64,000 nucleotides of DNA from Cellulomonas chengniuliangii (GCF_024508335.1 NZ_CP101988.1:806001-870000), one strand, 5' to 3'; positions 31,501 to 39,726 are shown, numbered from the stretch's first letter. Numbers and translations: made by a program. Notes: generated by a model not told the origin, from the letters alone.

Positions 31501-31764
31501 CACGAGGTCGTCGACCACGGTCTCGACCACGTCGGTCGAGGGCGTCCCGGCCAGCGCCGAGTAGCGGCCCACGTCCGCGACCCCGCACAGCGGCGCGGCC
31601 TCCTGCCCGGGCGCCGCGACCGTCGTCGGGCTGGTGATGGGCGCGGCTCCACGCAGCTGCCAGGCGCCCGCGCCCACCAGGGCCAGGACCAGCACCAGCG
31701 CGGCCGACGCGCGCCGCCGTCGGTCCCGGTCCTGGCCCGCCTCCCGCTCGGGAGCCGCCGTCAC
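28531..31764 (-). CDS. Membrane-anchored GH39-like glycosidase with N-terminal beta-rich and C-terminal discoidin-like domains
   Basis: A 1077-residue protein. A basic N-terminus and one hydrophobic segment (20-37) form a signal anchor, placing the rest outside. Residues 60-400 are beta-rich with propeller-like repeats. A TIM-barrel hydrolase spans about 510-810. WAPWNEPNN gives a candidate acid/base Glu628 and PVWNTESGWW a candidate nucleophile Glu733, the clan GH-A layout of GH39 and PslG-type enzymes. A C-terminal F5/8-type-C (discoidin-like) region lies at about 950-1045. It sits directly after the ABC permease and may trim or release the glycan. Catalytic family assignment is by motif only. 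Confidence 0.75.
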   Translation of the reverse strand: MTAAPEREAGQDRDRRRRASAALVLVLALVGAGAWQLRGAAPITSPTTVAAPGQEAAPLCGVADVGRYSALAGTPSTDVVETVVDDLVGDGPPLSALAADGDELLALAGDDDGLAVTRIGPGGEARGRFAVPTPDGGRTPWTFAPVGDGVVITPTSRADQTAVVGHGRDGATLWTLALGSLGRGQVSAVVDWAAGVDGAAAAVAFADSPRLALVGADGTLVEPDGPEITGDAFFPQVDGTLVTRADDSEDRVVLSRWSAQGDLVREFAGPVEGRGNGGPAELERPTGVVVGPHGGLLVAGPRYRVVEVGDDGVWQRVALSEQGEAAAFAFAEQSPLVRSGDDFYFLSPGEDGDVSLSRVDGPGMDALLDSPVVHDLGHASSLDRLGFGAGLATDAPYDYFAPGEQPAVSLELDPWWGSVAADYEFRYRVTGDPWADPPIEAVSGSTALPEGGGSVDLDLPPARPGPYDVHAELVDTVTGEVRTATCLRYAVGGPGSTFDPAGLAEGADWGGPQPLRGVQIADQLGIGSYRLQLAFGDLVPDVSATPSAAALDLARLPGATRGDPFAEVAAAAALAADRDVRFYVQVGQGGDAEQQAVRDGTWGAWAGALAEAFAEGAPDVRLWAPWNEPNNTGFGDGGDYARDVLAPFAQGVKGAAPTARVIGGNALNLVVPWYQQLVDAGGCDSLDIVGIHPYTGFNRSWDEEGQGGPLGQVAGLHEVLEACPAAPPVWNTESGWWSDGPGNHWAQAHDVARTLLWQRALGVDEWTYFFSEGGWGEGGFSWSLLQVDAFVKPGALAMSTVTGLLEDRPPPSVVESGIPHTHVMRIGERPGGDDVLTAVWTDDLRTTVQATASQDATLTLTDVYGAVREQDAAAGQPVELAVSGSPVFVSASAAAEVTISATEPGGPDLLQGGRASASSSADDADPAAVLEPGGGVSPWRAGTRAADGSLDLSPWLQVDLPSPAVIDQVTVQSAGLRCCTSSLRDYTVSVQGVDGAWTEVGSRRGLFFERTSVVRFDPVEARAVRVQVPTTTERGVRVPRLNYSGQTAGLHPAWSPVVPETSWTASVVSLSAQGPAS

Positions 31765-31765
31765 G

Positions 31766-32587
31766 TCAGATCACGTCCGCGAAGCCGCGTTCCATCTTCG
31801 AGAAGACGAGCATCCCGCCGATGAACACGCCGACACTGGTCACCACCGCCGCCACGATCTGCCAGGGCGCCGGCTGGGCCAGGCCCAGCAGCGACCAGCG
31901 GAAGCCCTCGAGCAGCCAGGTCAGGGGGTTGAGGTCGAACAGCCACCGGATGTCGTCCCCCACGGCGGACAGCGAGTAGGCCAGTGGGCTCGCGTACAGC
32001 AGGGTCTGCAGGGCGAACGGGACGATGTACTGGATGTCCCGGTAGGTGACCATGAGCGCCGACGCGGCCAGGCCGACGCCCGAGGCGAGCAGCACCACCA
32101 GCAGGAGCCAGAACGGCAGCGCCAGCAGCGGCCAGCCCGGCCAGATGCCCGTCACCGCCAGCATGCCCGCCATCAGCACGCCCGCGACCGCCACGTCCAC
32201 CGCCACCGAGATCACCGAGGACAGCGGCACCAGCACGCGGGGGAAGAACACCTTGGACACCAGGGCCTGGTTGCTCACCAGCGACGGCGAGGCCCGGTTG
32301 ATGATCCCGCTGAACAGGGTCCAGCAGAGCATCCCCGCGAAGCTGAACACGAAGTACGGGACCCCGTCGCTCGGCAGCGAGGCGATGCCGCCGAACACGA
32401 TCGAGAAGATGCCCGCGCTGAGCAGCGGCTGCAGCACCACCCACCCGACTCCCAGGGCCGTCTGCCGGTAGCGCAGCTTGAGGTCGCGCACCCCGAACCG
32501 CCAGAGCACCTCGCGGGCCTCCCACAGCTCGCGGCGGCTGGGCAGCGGCAGGCGCCCGGGCGGGTTGATGACGATCGTGCGGGGCAT
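31766..32587 (-). CDS. ABC-2 type polysaccharide export permease (Wzm/TagG-like)
   Basis: A 273-residue integral membrane protein with about six helices and the ABC-2 permease pattern. An amphipathic N-terminal segment RDLKLRYRQTALGVGWVVLQ is typical of Wzm/TagG, and LNPLTWLLEGFRWSLLG lies near the C-terminus. It would pair with the adjacent Wzt-like ATPase to move a lipid-linked polysaccharide across the membrane. It is 3 bp downstream of the ATPase gene on the same strand, and the glycosidase gene begins one base after its stop. Confidence 0.93.
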   Translation of the reverse strand: MPRTIVINPPGRLPLPSRRELWEAREVLWRFGVRDLKLRYRQTALGVGWVVLQPLLSAGIFSIVFGGIASLPSDGVPYFVFSFAGMLCWTLFSGIINRASPSLVSNQALVSKVFFPRVLVPLSSVISVAVDVAVAGVLMAGMLAVTGIWPGWPLLALPFWLLLVVLLASGVGLAASALMVTYRDIQYIVPFALQTLLYASPLAYSLSAVGDDIRWLFDLNPLTWLLEGFRWSLLGLAQPAPWQIVAAVVTSVGVFIGGMLVFSKMERGFADVI

Positions 32588-32590
32588 GTG

Positions 32591-33814
32591 TCAACGCCTC
32601 TCGTAGCCGAAGTCGGCGAGCACCAGCCCGCTCGCGAGTCCCTCGTCCGACACCGCGTGCTCGTAGGGCAGCACGGGGTGGATCTCGAACCGGGCGGCGC
32701 CCTCGAACGCGTCGAGCACGCCGCTGCTGCACACGAACAGGTCCACGGTGTACTCGCCGGGCTTGAGCCACGGCGAGCGGATGGTGAGGACGATCTTCTG
32801 GTCGAGGCCCGCGTCGAGCCACAGGCCGCTGACGCGCGAGTCGCACTGCAGGATCGTGGTCCCGTTGCGGTCGTTCACGTGGCACGAGACGAAGTACTTG
32901 CCGATGAACGACGGGTTCGAGCCCACCACCAGCTCGATCGTCTTGTCCTCGGTGGTCCGGTACAGCGGGCTGGACACGGTGGCCGAGGTGATCCGCAGCT
33001 CGCCGGTGCCCGCGCGGTGCTCGATGTCCGTGGGCGCCAGCACGGCGCGGTCGCGGCTGGTGCGGTACAGCTCGATCGCCTCGTCGACGTCGCCCTGCAT
33101 CACCAGCCTGCCGTTCTCCAGGTACAGCGCCGTGGAGCACAGCGCGGTGACGGTCTGCACCTGGTGGCTGACGTACAGCACGGTGCGCCCGTCCTGCGCG
33201 GAGCGCCGCATCCGGTCGATGCACTTGGCCTGGAACTCGGCGTCGCCCACGGCCAGCACCTCGTCGATGGCGAGGATCTCCGTGTCCAGGTGCGCCGCCA
33301 CCGCGAACGCCAGGCGCACGTACATGCCCGACGAGTACCGCTTGACCGGGGTGTCGAGGAACTTCTCCACCCCGGAGAAGTCGACGATCTCGTCGAAGCG
33401 CCGCTGGATCTCACCGCGCCGCATGCCCAGCAGGGTGCCGTTGAGGTAGACGTTCTCCCGGCCGGTGAGCTCGGGGTGGAACCCGGTGCCGACCTCGAGC
33501 AGGCTGCCCACCCGCCCGCGTAGCCGGATCTGGCCCTCCGAGGGCGCGGCGACGCGCGTGAGCAGCTTGAGCAGCGTGCTCTTGCCGGCGCCGTTGCGGC
33601 CGAGGATCCCCACCGCGGCGCCCTGCGGGATGTCGAAGTCCAGGCCGTCCAAGGCGGTGAAGCGCTCGTGCGTGGTCCGTCGGAACGGGTTCCGCAGGCG
33701 GCGCAGCAGCGCCTCGCCCGCGGTCGACGGGCGGTCGTCGTCGTGCGAGATCTGGTAGTGCTTGGACAGGCCACGGACCTGGATCGCGGGTGCGGTGCTG
33801 GTGGGCGACGTCAT
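32591..33814 (-). CDS. ABC polysaccharide exporter ATPase (Wzt-like) with C-terminal substrate-binding domain
   Basis: A 407-residue protein. The ATPase half has Walker A GRNGAGKST (72-80), the YSSGM signature (160-164), Walker B ILAIDEV (180-186) and H-loop His217. Residues about 260-407 are a beta-sandwich like the Wzt carbohydrate-binding domain, which in some O-antigen systems recognises the finished chain end. The presence of that domain predicts that chain completion is sensed before export. The gene directly precedes the permease and follows a GT2 gene with a GTG/ATG overlap. Confidence 0.94.
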   Translation of the reverse strand: MTSPTSTAPAIQVRGLSKHYQISHDDDRPSTAGEALLRRLRNPFRRTTHERFTALDGLDFDIPQGAAVGILGRNGAGKSTLLKLLTRVAAPSEGQIRLRGRVGSLLEVGTGFHPELTGRENVYLNGTLLGMRRGEIQRRFDEIVDFSGVEKFLDTPVKRYSSGMYVRLAFAVAAHLDTEILAIDEVLAVGDAEFQAKCIDRMRRSAQDGRTVLYVSHQVQTVTALCSTALYLENGRLVMQGDVDEAIELYRTSRDRAVLAPTDIEHRAGTGELRITSATVSSPLYRTTEDKTIELVVGSNPSFIGKYFVSCHVNDRNGTTILQCDSRVSGLWLDAGLDQKIVLTIRSPWLKPGEYTVDLFVCSSGVLDAFEGAARFEIHPVLPYEHAVSDEGLASGLVLADFGYERR

Positions 33815-34875
33815 GTCCTCGTCCCGTCGTCGGCGGCAGGGTGGGGGTGGTCGGCAGGAGCAGGGGCCGGGCGGGGCCGGGCCGCCCACCGCGCGCTCCG
33901 CAGCACGGCGGCCGGCGCCGGGCCGTACAGCCGCACCGCGTCGGCGACCAGGCCCGCGGCGGTGAAGAGCGCCTCGAGCGCGCCGTCGCGCACGGCGCCC
34001 GAGCGGACCCGGCGCAGGGCGGGCCGGGCCAGCTGGTCCCGCACGAACCGGAGCCGGGGCGCTGGGCGGCGGGTCACCCGGGTGCGGGTGTACCGCATCG
34101 CGTTGCGCGCGTAGTAGTAGGACGACAGCAGGCGGCTCGGGCCGGTGAACGACGCCGAGACGGCGTGCAGCAGCACTGCGTCGCGGGCCACCACGAGCCG
34201 CACGCCCAGGGCCCGGGCCCGCGCGCTCCAGTCGGCGTCCTCGAAGAGCAGGAAGTACGCCGGGTCGAAAAGCCCCACCTGGCGCCAGGTGGCGGCGGGA
34301 GCGAGCACGCAGCAGCCCGCGAGGGTCGCGGACTCGCGCAGCACCCGGTCGGGATCGGCGGCGTCGTCCCGAGCGAGCTCGGCTGGCGTGAGGTGGCGGG
34401 GCCAGCCGCGGTCCGCCTCGACGGCGCCGCCGCCGAACCACACCGTCTCGGGCTCGTCGAGGTAGCGGACCTCGGGGCTCACCGCCGTGCCGGGCGCGGC
34501 GTGCCGGACGAGCGCGGCGAACATCCCGGGTGTGACCTCGGTGTCGTTGTTGAGCACGCACACGTGCCGTGCGCCCTCGGCCAGGCACGCCCGGATCCCG
34601 TGGTTCATCCCGCCGGTGAAGCCGAGGTTGGCCCCCGTCTGCCGGAACCGCACCTCGGGCGCGAGCTCGCGCAGCGCGTCGCCGAGGCCGTCCCCGGAGC
34701 CGTTGTCCACCACGAGCACCTGGGCGGGCGCCAGCCCGTCCGCCAGCACCGAGCGGACGCAGCGCAGCGTGTCCTCGCGCCCGTGCCAGCTGAGGATCAC
34801 CACGTGCAGCCCGTCGGTGGCGGGCGCGTTCTCGACGGCGGGGGCCGGCGCAGGGTCCGGCAGCAGGCCCGTCAC
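33811..34875 (-). CDS. GT2-family glycosyltransferase
   Basis: A 354-residue GT-A enzyme. HVVILSWHGREDTLRCVRSV opens the domain, VLVVDNGSGDG and NLGFTGGMNHGI follow, and VLNNDTEV is the DxD-like metal/donor site near residue 115. LLFEDADWSARAR is the acceptor-side motif of rhamnosyltransferase-like GT2 enzymes. The C-terminal 70 residues are basic and Pro-rich. GTGA and ATGA overlaps link it to both neighbours. Donor unknown, though rhamnose-type deoxysugars are common for this subgroup. Confidence 0.9.
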   Translation of the reverse strand: MTGLLPDPAPAPAVENAPATDGLHVVILSWHGREDTLRCVRSVLADGLAPAQVLVVDNGSGDGLGDALRELAPEVRFRQTGANLGFTGGMNHGIRACLAEGARHVCVLNNDTEVTPGMFAALVRHAAPGTAVSPEVRYLDEPETVWFGGGAVEADRGWPRHLTPAELARDDAADPDRVLRESATLAGCCVLAPAATWRQVGLFDPAYFLLFEDADWSARARALGVRLVVARDAVLLHAVSASFTGPSRLLSSYYYARNAMRYTRTRVTRRPAPRLRFVRDQLARPALRRVRSGAVRDGALEALFTAAGLVADAVRLYGPAPAAVLRSARWAARPRPAPAPADHPHPAADDGTRT

Positions 34876-35753
34876 CGGTCGGCCTCCACCAGCAGGGCGC
34901 CCGTGTCCGCCGGGGCGGCGGCCAGGCGCGGCCACAGCCCGGGCTCGAACGGGTGCATGCGCCGCTGCCCGCGCCACAACCAGGCCGCGGGCCACCAGCG
35001 CGTCCAGTAGTAGGCGGTGGTGCGCCACCCCTCGTGGTGCCCCCACGAGGCGATCTTGCGCCGCACCGACGCAGGGGTCCGGGCCCAGGAGTTGTGCACG
35101 ATGGCCTCGGCGGGGTCGAGCAGCTCGGCGCGGACCTCGCCGGGCTCGGGCGGGCGCGCCACCTGGACGGACGTCGTGTCGCCGCGCACCACCGGCCGCA
35201 GGAACGGGCCGCCCGTGCGGCGGCAGTGCGTCAGCGGGGTGCCGGGCCGCACCGCGACGGGCGCCGGGTACTCGTGGAAGGCGGACCCGTCGGACCCCAC
35301 CACCTGCAGGTACCCGCCGTCGGCGAGGCGCCTGTACAGGACCCGCATCGGCCACTCCACGGCGTCCACGCCGCGCCCCTCGGCCTCGCGCAGCACGCGC
35401 TCGAGGGCGTCGATGCTGGGCAGCAGCTCGTCGGTGTCGAGCTGCAGCACCCAGTCGACGTCCGTGCCCACCGCCGCGAGCGCGTCGTTGCGCTGGGCGG
35501 TGTCGCCCGACAGCGGGTCGTCGGGCCGCACCCACGACCCGGTGACCACGCGCGCGATGCCACGGGTGTCGATCTGCCGGACCAGGTCGAGCACCGCCTG
35601 GGAGGACACCGGCGCGCCCGTCCACCCTCGGCCGTCGACGGGCACGGACACCACCAGCACGTCGAGTCGCTCGTAGTAGCGCAGCAGGCTCGACCGCACC
35701 CAGGTGGGGTCGGCCGCGAGCAGGTAAGCGCCCAGGCGCAGGCGACCGCTCAT
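34872..35753 (-). CDS. GT-A type glycosyltransferase-like protein
   Basis: A 293-residue protein with weaker family resemblance than its neighbours. LRLGAYLLAADPTWVRSSLL at the N-terminus and WVLQLDTDELLPSID (DxD-like DTDE) suggest a GT2 or GT92-type GT-A fold, with AFHEYPAP and IVHNSWARTPASVRRKIASW further on. The C-terminal region has a Trp-rich segment (YYWTRWWPAAWLW) that may touch the membrane. It overlaps both neighbours by four bases. I call it a glycosyltransferase with moderate confidence; its substrate is unknown. Confidence 0.75.
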   Translation of the reverse strand: MSGRLRLGAYLLAADPTWVRSSLLRYYERLDVLVVSVPVDGRGWTGAPVSSQAVLDLVRQIDTRGIARVVTGSWVRPDDPLSGDTAQRNDALAAVGTDVDWVLQLDTDELLPSIDALERVLREAEGRGVDAVEWPMRVLYRRLADGGYLQVVGSDGSAFHEYPAPVAVRPGTPLTHCRRTGGPFLRPVVRGDTTSVQVARPPEPGEVRAELLDPAEAIVHNSWARTPASVRRKIASWGHHEGWRTTAYYWTRWWPAAWLWRGQRRMHPFEPGLWPRLAAAPADTGALLVEADR

Positions 35754-36829
35754 GCGGCCCGGCTCCGCAGCGGCGCGCGGAGGCGGGCCGTCCAGGGGCG
35801 TTCGGCGAACATCGCCTCGTACCGGTCGGCCACGTGGGAGAGCGCGAACTCGGCGGCTCGAGCCTGCCCGGCGGCGGCGAGCGCGGCCCGGGCCTCGGCG
35901 TCGGCGAGCAGGTCGGCGAGCCGCGGGCCCAGGCGCGGCAGATCGGTGAGGACGCCAGCGCGGCCGTGGTCCGTGACGTAGCGGGCGCCGACGTTGTCGG
36001 TGGCCACCACGGGCAGACCCGAGGCCATGGCCTCGGCGTACGGGATGCCGAAGCCCTCGTAGGACGAGGGCAGGCAGAACAGCCACGCCGCGCGGTAGGC
36101 GTCGGCCAGCTCCTGGTCGGTGAGCGCCCCCAGCACGCGGATCCCCGGCCCCGGGGCGTCAGGCGCGTCCCGGGTGACCATCCACAGCTCCGCGTCGGGG
36201 TGCCGTGGGAGCACGTGCCTGGTGAACGCGTCGGCGAGGTCGGCGCCGCGCTTGCGCCCGTGCCACGTCCCGACGAACAGCACCACCGGGTGGTCGGCGC
36301 GCGGCGCCGGGGCCGGGTGGAACCGGCGGGTGTCGACCCCGTTGGGGATCGTCGCGTCGGAGCGCGGCACCCACCGGCGGGTCTGCGGCGAGACCACGAC
36401 GGTGCGGTCGGCCACGACCGCGGCGAGCACCTCGCTGAGCCCCAGCAGGACCATGCGCAGCCGCTCCTTCGCGCCGCGGATCCGCCGGGCCTCCTCGAAG
36501 CAGGAGCCGTGCACGGTCCGCACGTGCAGCCTGGCCCGCCGCCGCCACAGCCAGTAGTCGTCGCCGTGCGCGTGCAGCACGTCGTAGCCGGACAGGTCGA
36601 GGCGGCGCACCGCGAGCGCGAAGCGGAACGTGCGCAGCGACCCGGGCACGCGCACGTGCCGGTGGCCGTACGGCGCCCCCGGGACGGGCGGGCACTCGCT
36701 GATCATGTCGACGTGGTGGCCGCGGCGGGCCAGCTCGCTGGCGAGCTCGTGCGCCTGGAACCCGACACCGATCTTGCTGCCCGAGGGCAGGTAGTAGCTG
36801 ATCATCGCGATGCGCAGCGGCTCACCCAC
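35750..36829 (-). CDS. GT4-family glycosyltransferase
   Basis: A 359-residue GT-B enzyme. IAMISYYLPSGSKIGVGFQA opens the acceptor domain. TIPNGVDTRRFHP and VVLFVGTWHGRKRGADLADA mark the donor domain, and YEGFGIPYAEAMASGLPVVA the conserved Glu region. The GTG at 36829 is the only suitable start and overlaps the WbsX gene by 8 bp. It is coupled downstream by ATGA. Specificity unknown. Confidence 0.9.
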   Translation of the reverse strand: MGEPLRIAMISYYLPSGSKIGVGFQAHELASELARRGHHVDMISECPPVPGAPYGHRHVRVPGSLRTFRFALAVRRLDLSGYDVLHAHGDDYWLWRRRARLHVRTVHGSCFEEARRIRGAKERLRMVLLGLSEVLAAVVADRTVVVSPQTRRWVPRSDATIPNGVDTRRFHPAPAPRADHPVVLFVGTWHGRKRGADLADAFTRHVLPRHPDAELWMVTRDAPDAPGPGIRVLGALTDQELADAYRAAWLFCLPSSYEGFGIPYAEAMASGLPVVATDNVGARYVTDHGRAGVLTDLPRLGPRLADLLADAEARAALAAAGQARAAEFALSHVADRYEAMFAERPWTARLRAPLRSRAA

Positions 36830-37895
36830 CCGCCACCCCCTCCCGCAGCGCCTCGAGCCAGCCGCGGCCGTGCCGCAGGTCCGGCTCGAGGTGGTTGCCC
36901 TCGGCCCACTCGTTCCATGACTTGACCCACAGGAACCGCTCCTGGGCGGGCCGGTCCGCGATGCTGGCGACCGCCTGGCGCACGTGCCGCTCGAAGACCT
37001 CCGGGGAGGAGCCGGTGATGGCGAGCCCGCGCCGGCCCGAGCGTGGGGTGTTGTCCCAGTTGGGGAACACGGACGGCTGCAGCCGGGCCGAGAAGGCGGG
37101 CAGCCCGGCGTGCTCGGGGGCGTGCCGGTAGATCTCCGGCCAGCGGAGCAGCTTGCGGCCCGCCCGCATCCGGAGGGTGGCGAGGCGCGTGGCGTCGACC
37201 GGCATGCGGATGTACGCCCCGGCGTCGAAGCCTGCCGAGTCCACCCCGTCGAACTTCGGGCCGAAGCCCAGCAGGTCGGCCACCTCGGCCACCAGGTAGA
37301 GCCCGGGCAGTCCCGCACGGCGTGCCATCTCCTGCCAGCGGTCCACGAACCCGGCGGCGTCGGGCAGGTCCTCGGGGCGGAACACGTAGAACACCGGGCG
37401 GTCGTCAACGCGCAGGTACCGGTCGTCGCGGAACGCGGGCAGCACCGCCTCGAAGTGCGCGCGCTCGTCCTCGAGCCCGGGGTAGAGCTGCTCCTTGAGC
37501 ACGCGATCTCTGGCGCCGTGCCAGATGCCGCTCCAGGTCTGGTTCGCCCAGGCGAGGCAGAAGGAGATGTCCGGCTCGCCGGTCTTCAAGACCTCGGCGA
37601 ACGGCCGCTCGAGGATGCGCGAGCCGTTGCCGAACCAGTAGTGCCAGTACACGAACGCCTCGACGCCGTGCTCGCGGGCCATCGCGCTCTGCGCGGCGCG
37701 CGCCTCGGGCAGGCGCAGGTCGTAGAAGCCGAGGTCGGCGGGGAGCGTGGGCTGGCGGTGCCCGGGGAACAGCGGACGGGCGCGGGCGGTGTTGGTCCAC
37801 TCGGTGAAGCCGGCGCCCCACCACTCGTCGTTCTCCGGCACCGGGTGGTACTGGGGCAGGTAGAACGCGACCGCGCGGGCGCGAGGGGCGGTCAT
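36822..37895 (-). CDS. WbsX-family (GH99-like) polysaccharide biosynthesis protein
   Basis: A 357-residue soluble protein. The family signature AVAFYLPQYHPVPENDEWWG with GFTEWTNTARARPLFPGH is at the N-terminus. FVYWHYWFGNGSRILERPF and FCLAWANQTWSGIW lie in the middle, and LWVKSWNEWAEGNHLEPD near the C-terminus. WbsX proteins are often encoded in O-antigen and capsule clusters and have a TIM-barrel fold related to GH99 endo-mannosidases; their reaction is not settled. Here it sits between the sugar-nucleotide cassette and the glycosyltransferases. The ATG overlaps the SAF oxidoreductase stop. Confidence 0.88.
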   Translation of the reverse strand: MTAPRARAVAFYLPQYHPVPENDEWWGAGFTEWTNTARARPLFPGHRQPTLPADLGFYDLRLPEARAAQSAMAREHGVEAFVYWHYWFGNGSRILERPFAEVLKTGEPDISFCLAWANQTWSGIWHGARDRVLKEQLYPGLEDERAHFEAVLPAFRDDRYLRVDDRPVFYVFRPEDLPDAAGFVDRWQEMARRAGLPGLYLVAEVADLLGFGPKFDGVDSAGFDAGAYIRMPVDATRLATLRMRAGRKLLRWPEIYRHAPEHAGLPAFSARLQPSVFPNWDNTPRSGRRGLAITGSSPEVFERHVRQAVASIADRPAQERFLWVKSWNEWAEGNHLEPDLRHGRGWLEALREGVAGG

Positions 37896-39187
37896 CGCCC
37901 CGCCTCGCCCATCGCGGCCTGCTCGACGCGCAGCAGGTCGACGAGCCGCCCGGGCGGAAGGTCGACGTCGTCGTAGGTGAGCGTGGCGTCCTGCTTGACG
38001 TCCTCGCGCAGCACGCAGCCCTCGGCGATGCCCACCGGCAGCAGGCGCTCGGACCGGGTGATCGCCGCCGTCTCGGCCTGGCCGTAGTAGTCGTAGCCGC
38101 CCAGGCCGTCCAGCACCTCGCCCGCTGCGAGGTCCCGCTTGGCTGTGGCCACCACCTCCACCACGGGCGGCCCCAAGGGCCGGATGGTGGCGTCGCCCAG
38201 CAGCGCGGCCCGGGCGATGGTGGTCGGCACCTCGAAGTGGCACAGATGGTAGGGCGCGTAGAAGCTGTACAGCGGGCCGGGGCCCAGCTTGTAGAGCTCG
38301 AGGTAGTGCCGCTGCCGCGGGTCGTCATGGGTCGCGAGCACGTACACCCCGGGGCCGGGCTGGGCGCCCACGACGTAGTCCACGGCGCCCCCCATGGCGC
38401 GCAGCTCGTCGATGTCGTAGCGGGTGGTCAGCTCGTCGACGTGGCCCGGGTGGTCGCGACCGAGCATGCCGCGGCGGTGCACCGTCATCCCCGTGGCGTT
38501 GGCCACGATCGCCTGCTCCACGCTGATCTTCGTGCCGTCGGCGAAGCTCGTGACCATCCGGGCGTCCTGCCCCCATCGCTCGGCGAAGCCGCGCTGCGTG
38601 GTGGGGGTGCGGTACGGGTCCTGCAGGCCCTTGACGTTGCCGGAGACCAGCGGGGTCAGCCCGATCCCGCGCACGAACCGGTGCAGGTTGAGCTGGACGC
38701 CCGGCTGGTCGCCGTCGCAGCCGGTGAGCACGATGCCCGCAGCCTCGGCGCGCCGGGCCAGCTCGGGGCCTACGGTCGCGTCGACCTCGGCGTTCATCAG
38801 CACCAGGTGCTTGCCCTGGGCGATGCACTCGAGCGCCACCCGGGCGCCGTGCTCCACGGCGCCGGTGACGTCCACGACCACGTCCACGCAGTGAGCGCGC
38901 GTCGCCGTGGTGGGGTCGGAGGTCACGGCGGGGACGCCCGCGGCCGCCGCCCGGTCGAGCGCGGCAGGGCTGTCCACCTCGCGGACCCGGTCGATCCCCG
39001 CCTCGGCGAACGCCCGGACGCCCTGCTCGGGCCGGCGCGCGACGATCACGGAGACCCGCATGCCGGGGACGGAGTTGACGATCTGGTTGACCAGCCCGCG
39101 GCCCATGAACCCGGCCCCGACGATCGCGACCCGCACGGGCCGGCCGTCCACGTGGCGCTGGCGGAGCAGGGTGTCGACGACGATCAC
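37892..39187 (-). CDS. NAD(P)-dependent oxidoreductase with C-terminal SAF domain
   Basis: A 431-residue protein. The Rossmann motif VRVAIVGAGFMGRGLVNQI lies near residue 19, and the middle resembles homoserine-dehydrogenase-like enzymes (VVDVTGAVEHGARVALECI). The last 80 residues (ATAKRDLAAGEVLDGLGGYD... GCVLREDVKQDATLTYDDVD) match the SAF fold also found in sialic acid synthases and antifreeze proteins. Relatives sit in polysaccharide and aminoglycoside clusters without a proven reaction. The GTG start overlaps the RmlC-like stop (GTGA). It may act on a keto sugar made by the upstream cassette. Confidence 0.8.
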   Translation of the reverse strand: MIVVDTLLRQRHVDGRPVRVAIVGAGFMGRGLVNQIVNSVPGMRVSVIVARRPEQGVRAFAEAGIDRVREVDSPAALDRAAAAGVPAVTSDPTTATRAHCVDVVVDVTGAVEHGARVALECIAQGKHLVLMNAEVDATVGPELARRAEAAGIVLTGCDGDQPGVQLNLHRFVRGIGLTPLVSGNVKGLQDPYRTPTTQRGFAERWGQDARMVTSFADGTKISVEQAIVANATGMTVHRRGMLGRDHPGHVDELTTRYDIDELRAMGGAVDYVVGAQPGPGVYVLATHDDPRQRHYLELYKLGPGPLYSFYAPYHLCHFEVPTTIARAALLGDATIRPLGPPVVEVVATAKRDLAAGEVLDGLGGYDYYGQAETAAITRSERLLPVGIAEGCVLREDVKQDATLTYDDVDLPPGRLVDLLRVEQAAMGEAGR

Positions 39188-39726
39188 AAGGCCACCTGCT
39201 CCCCGACGAGCGGCCACGACGCGTCCTTGGCCGAGATCGTCGTCACCGGCAGCGGCCAGCTGATCGCGAAGGCCTCGTCGTCGTGCCGGAACCCCTGCTC
39301 GGCCCCCGGCACGTACGGCCCGCTGACCTGGTAGACGACCTCGGTGTCGTCGACCAGGGTCTGGTACCCGTGGGCGACGTACGGCGGGACGAACAGCGCG
39401 GTGCGGTTCCGCGCGCTCAGCTCGACCATCGCGTGGCGCCCGTACGTGGGGGAGTCGGGCCGGACGTCCACCGCGACGTCCACGATCGCCCCCGCGGTGC
39501 ACCGCACGAGCTTGCCCTCGGCGTGCGGCGGGACCTGCCGGTGCATGCCGCGCACGGTGCCCGCGCGGTGGTTGAACGACACGTTGGCCTGCGCCACGTG
39601 CGGGTCGAGCCCGTGGCGGCCGAACTCGGTGGCGTCGAAGGTGCGGGCGAAGAAGCCGCGCTCGTCGGCGCGCGGCTCGAGCTCGACGATCAGCACCCCC
39701 TCGACCGCGGTGCTCGTGTACCTCAC
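39184..39726 (-). CDS. RmlC-like nucleotide-sugar epimerase (cupin)
   Basis: A 180-residue cupin related to dTDP-4-dehydrorhamnose 3,5-epimerase. LEPRADERGFFARTFDATEF, the catalytic-His segment GMHRQVPP, FVPPYVAHGYQTL and VVYQVSGPYVPGAEQGFRHD, ending AISWPLP, follow the family layout. No rmlA, rmlB or rmlD is in the window, and the neighbours point to a CDP-linked rather than dTDP-linked sugar. A C3 or C3/C5 epimerisation of a CDP-4-keto sugar is therefore the better guess. It is coupled to the epimerase gene by ATGA. Confidence 0.85.
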   Translation of the reverse strand: MRYTSTAVEGVLIVELEPRADERGFFARTFDATEFGRHGLDPHVAQANVSFNHRAGTVRGMHRQVPPHAEGKLVRCTAGAIVDVAVDVRPDSPTYGRHAMVELSARNRTALFVPPYVAHGYQTLVDDTEVVYQVSGPYVPGAEQGFRHDDEAFAISWPLPVTTISAKDASWPLVGEQVAL

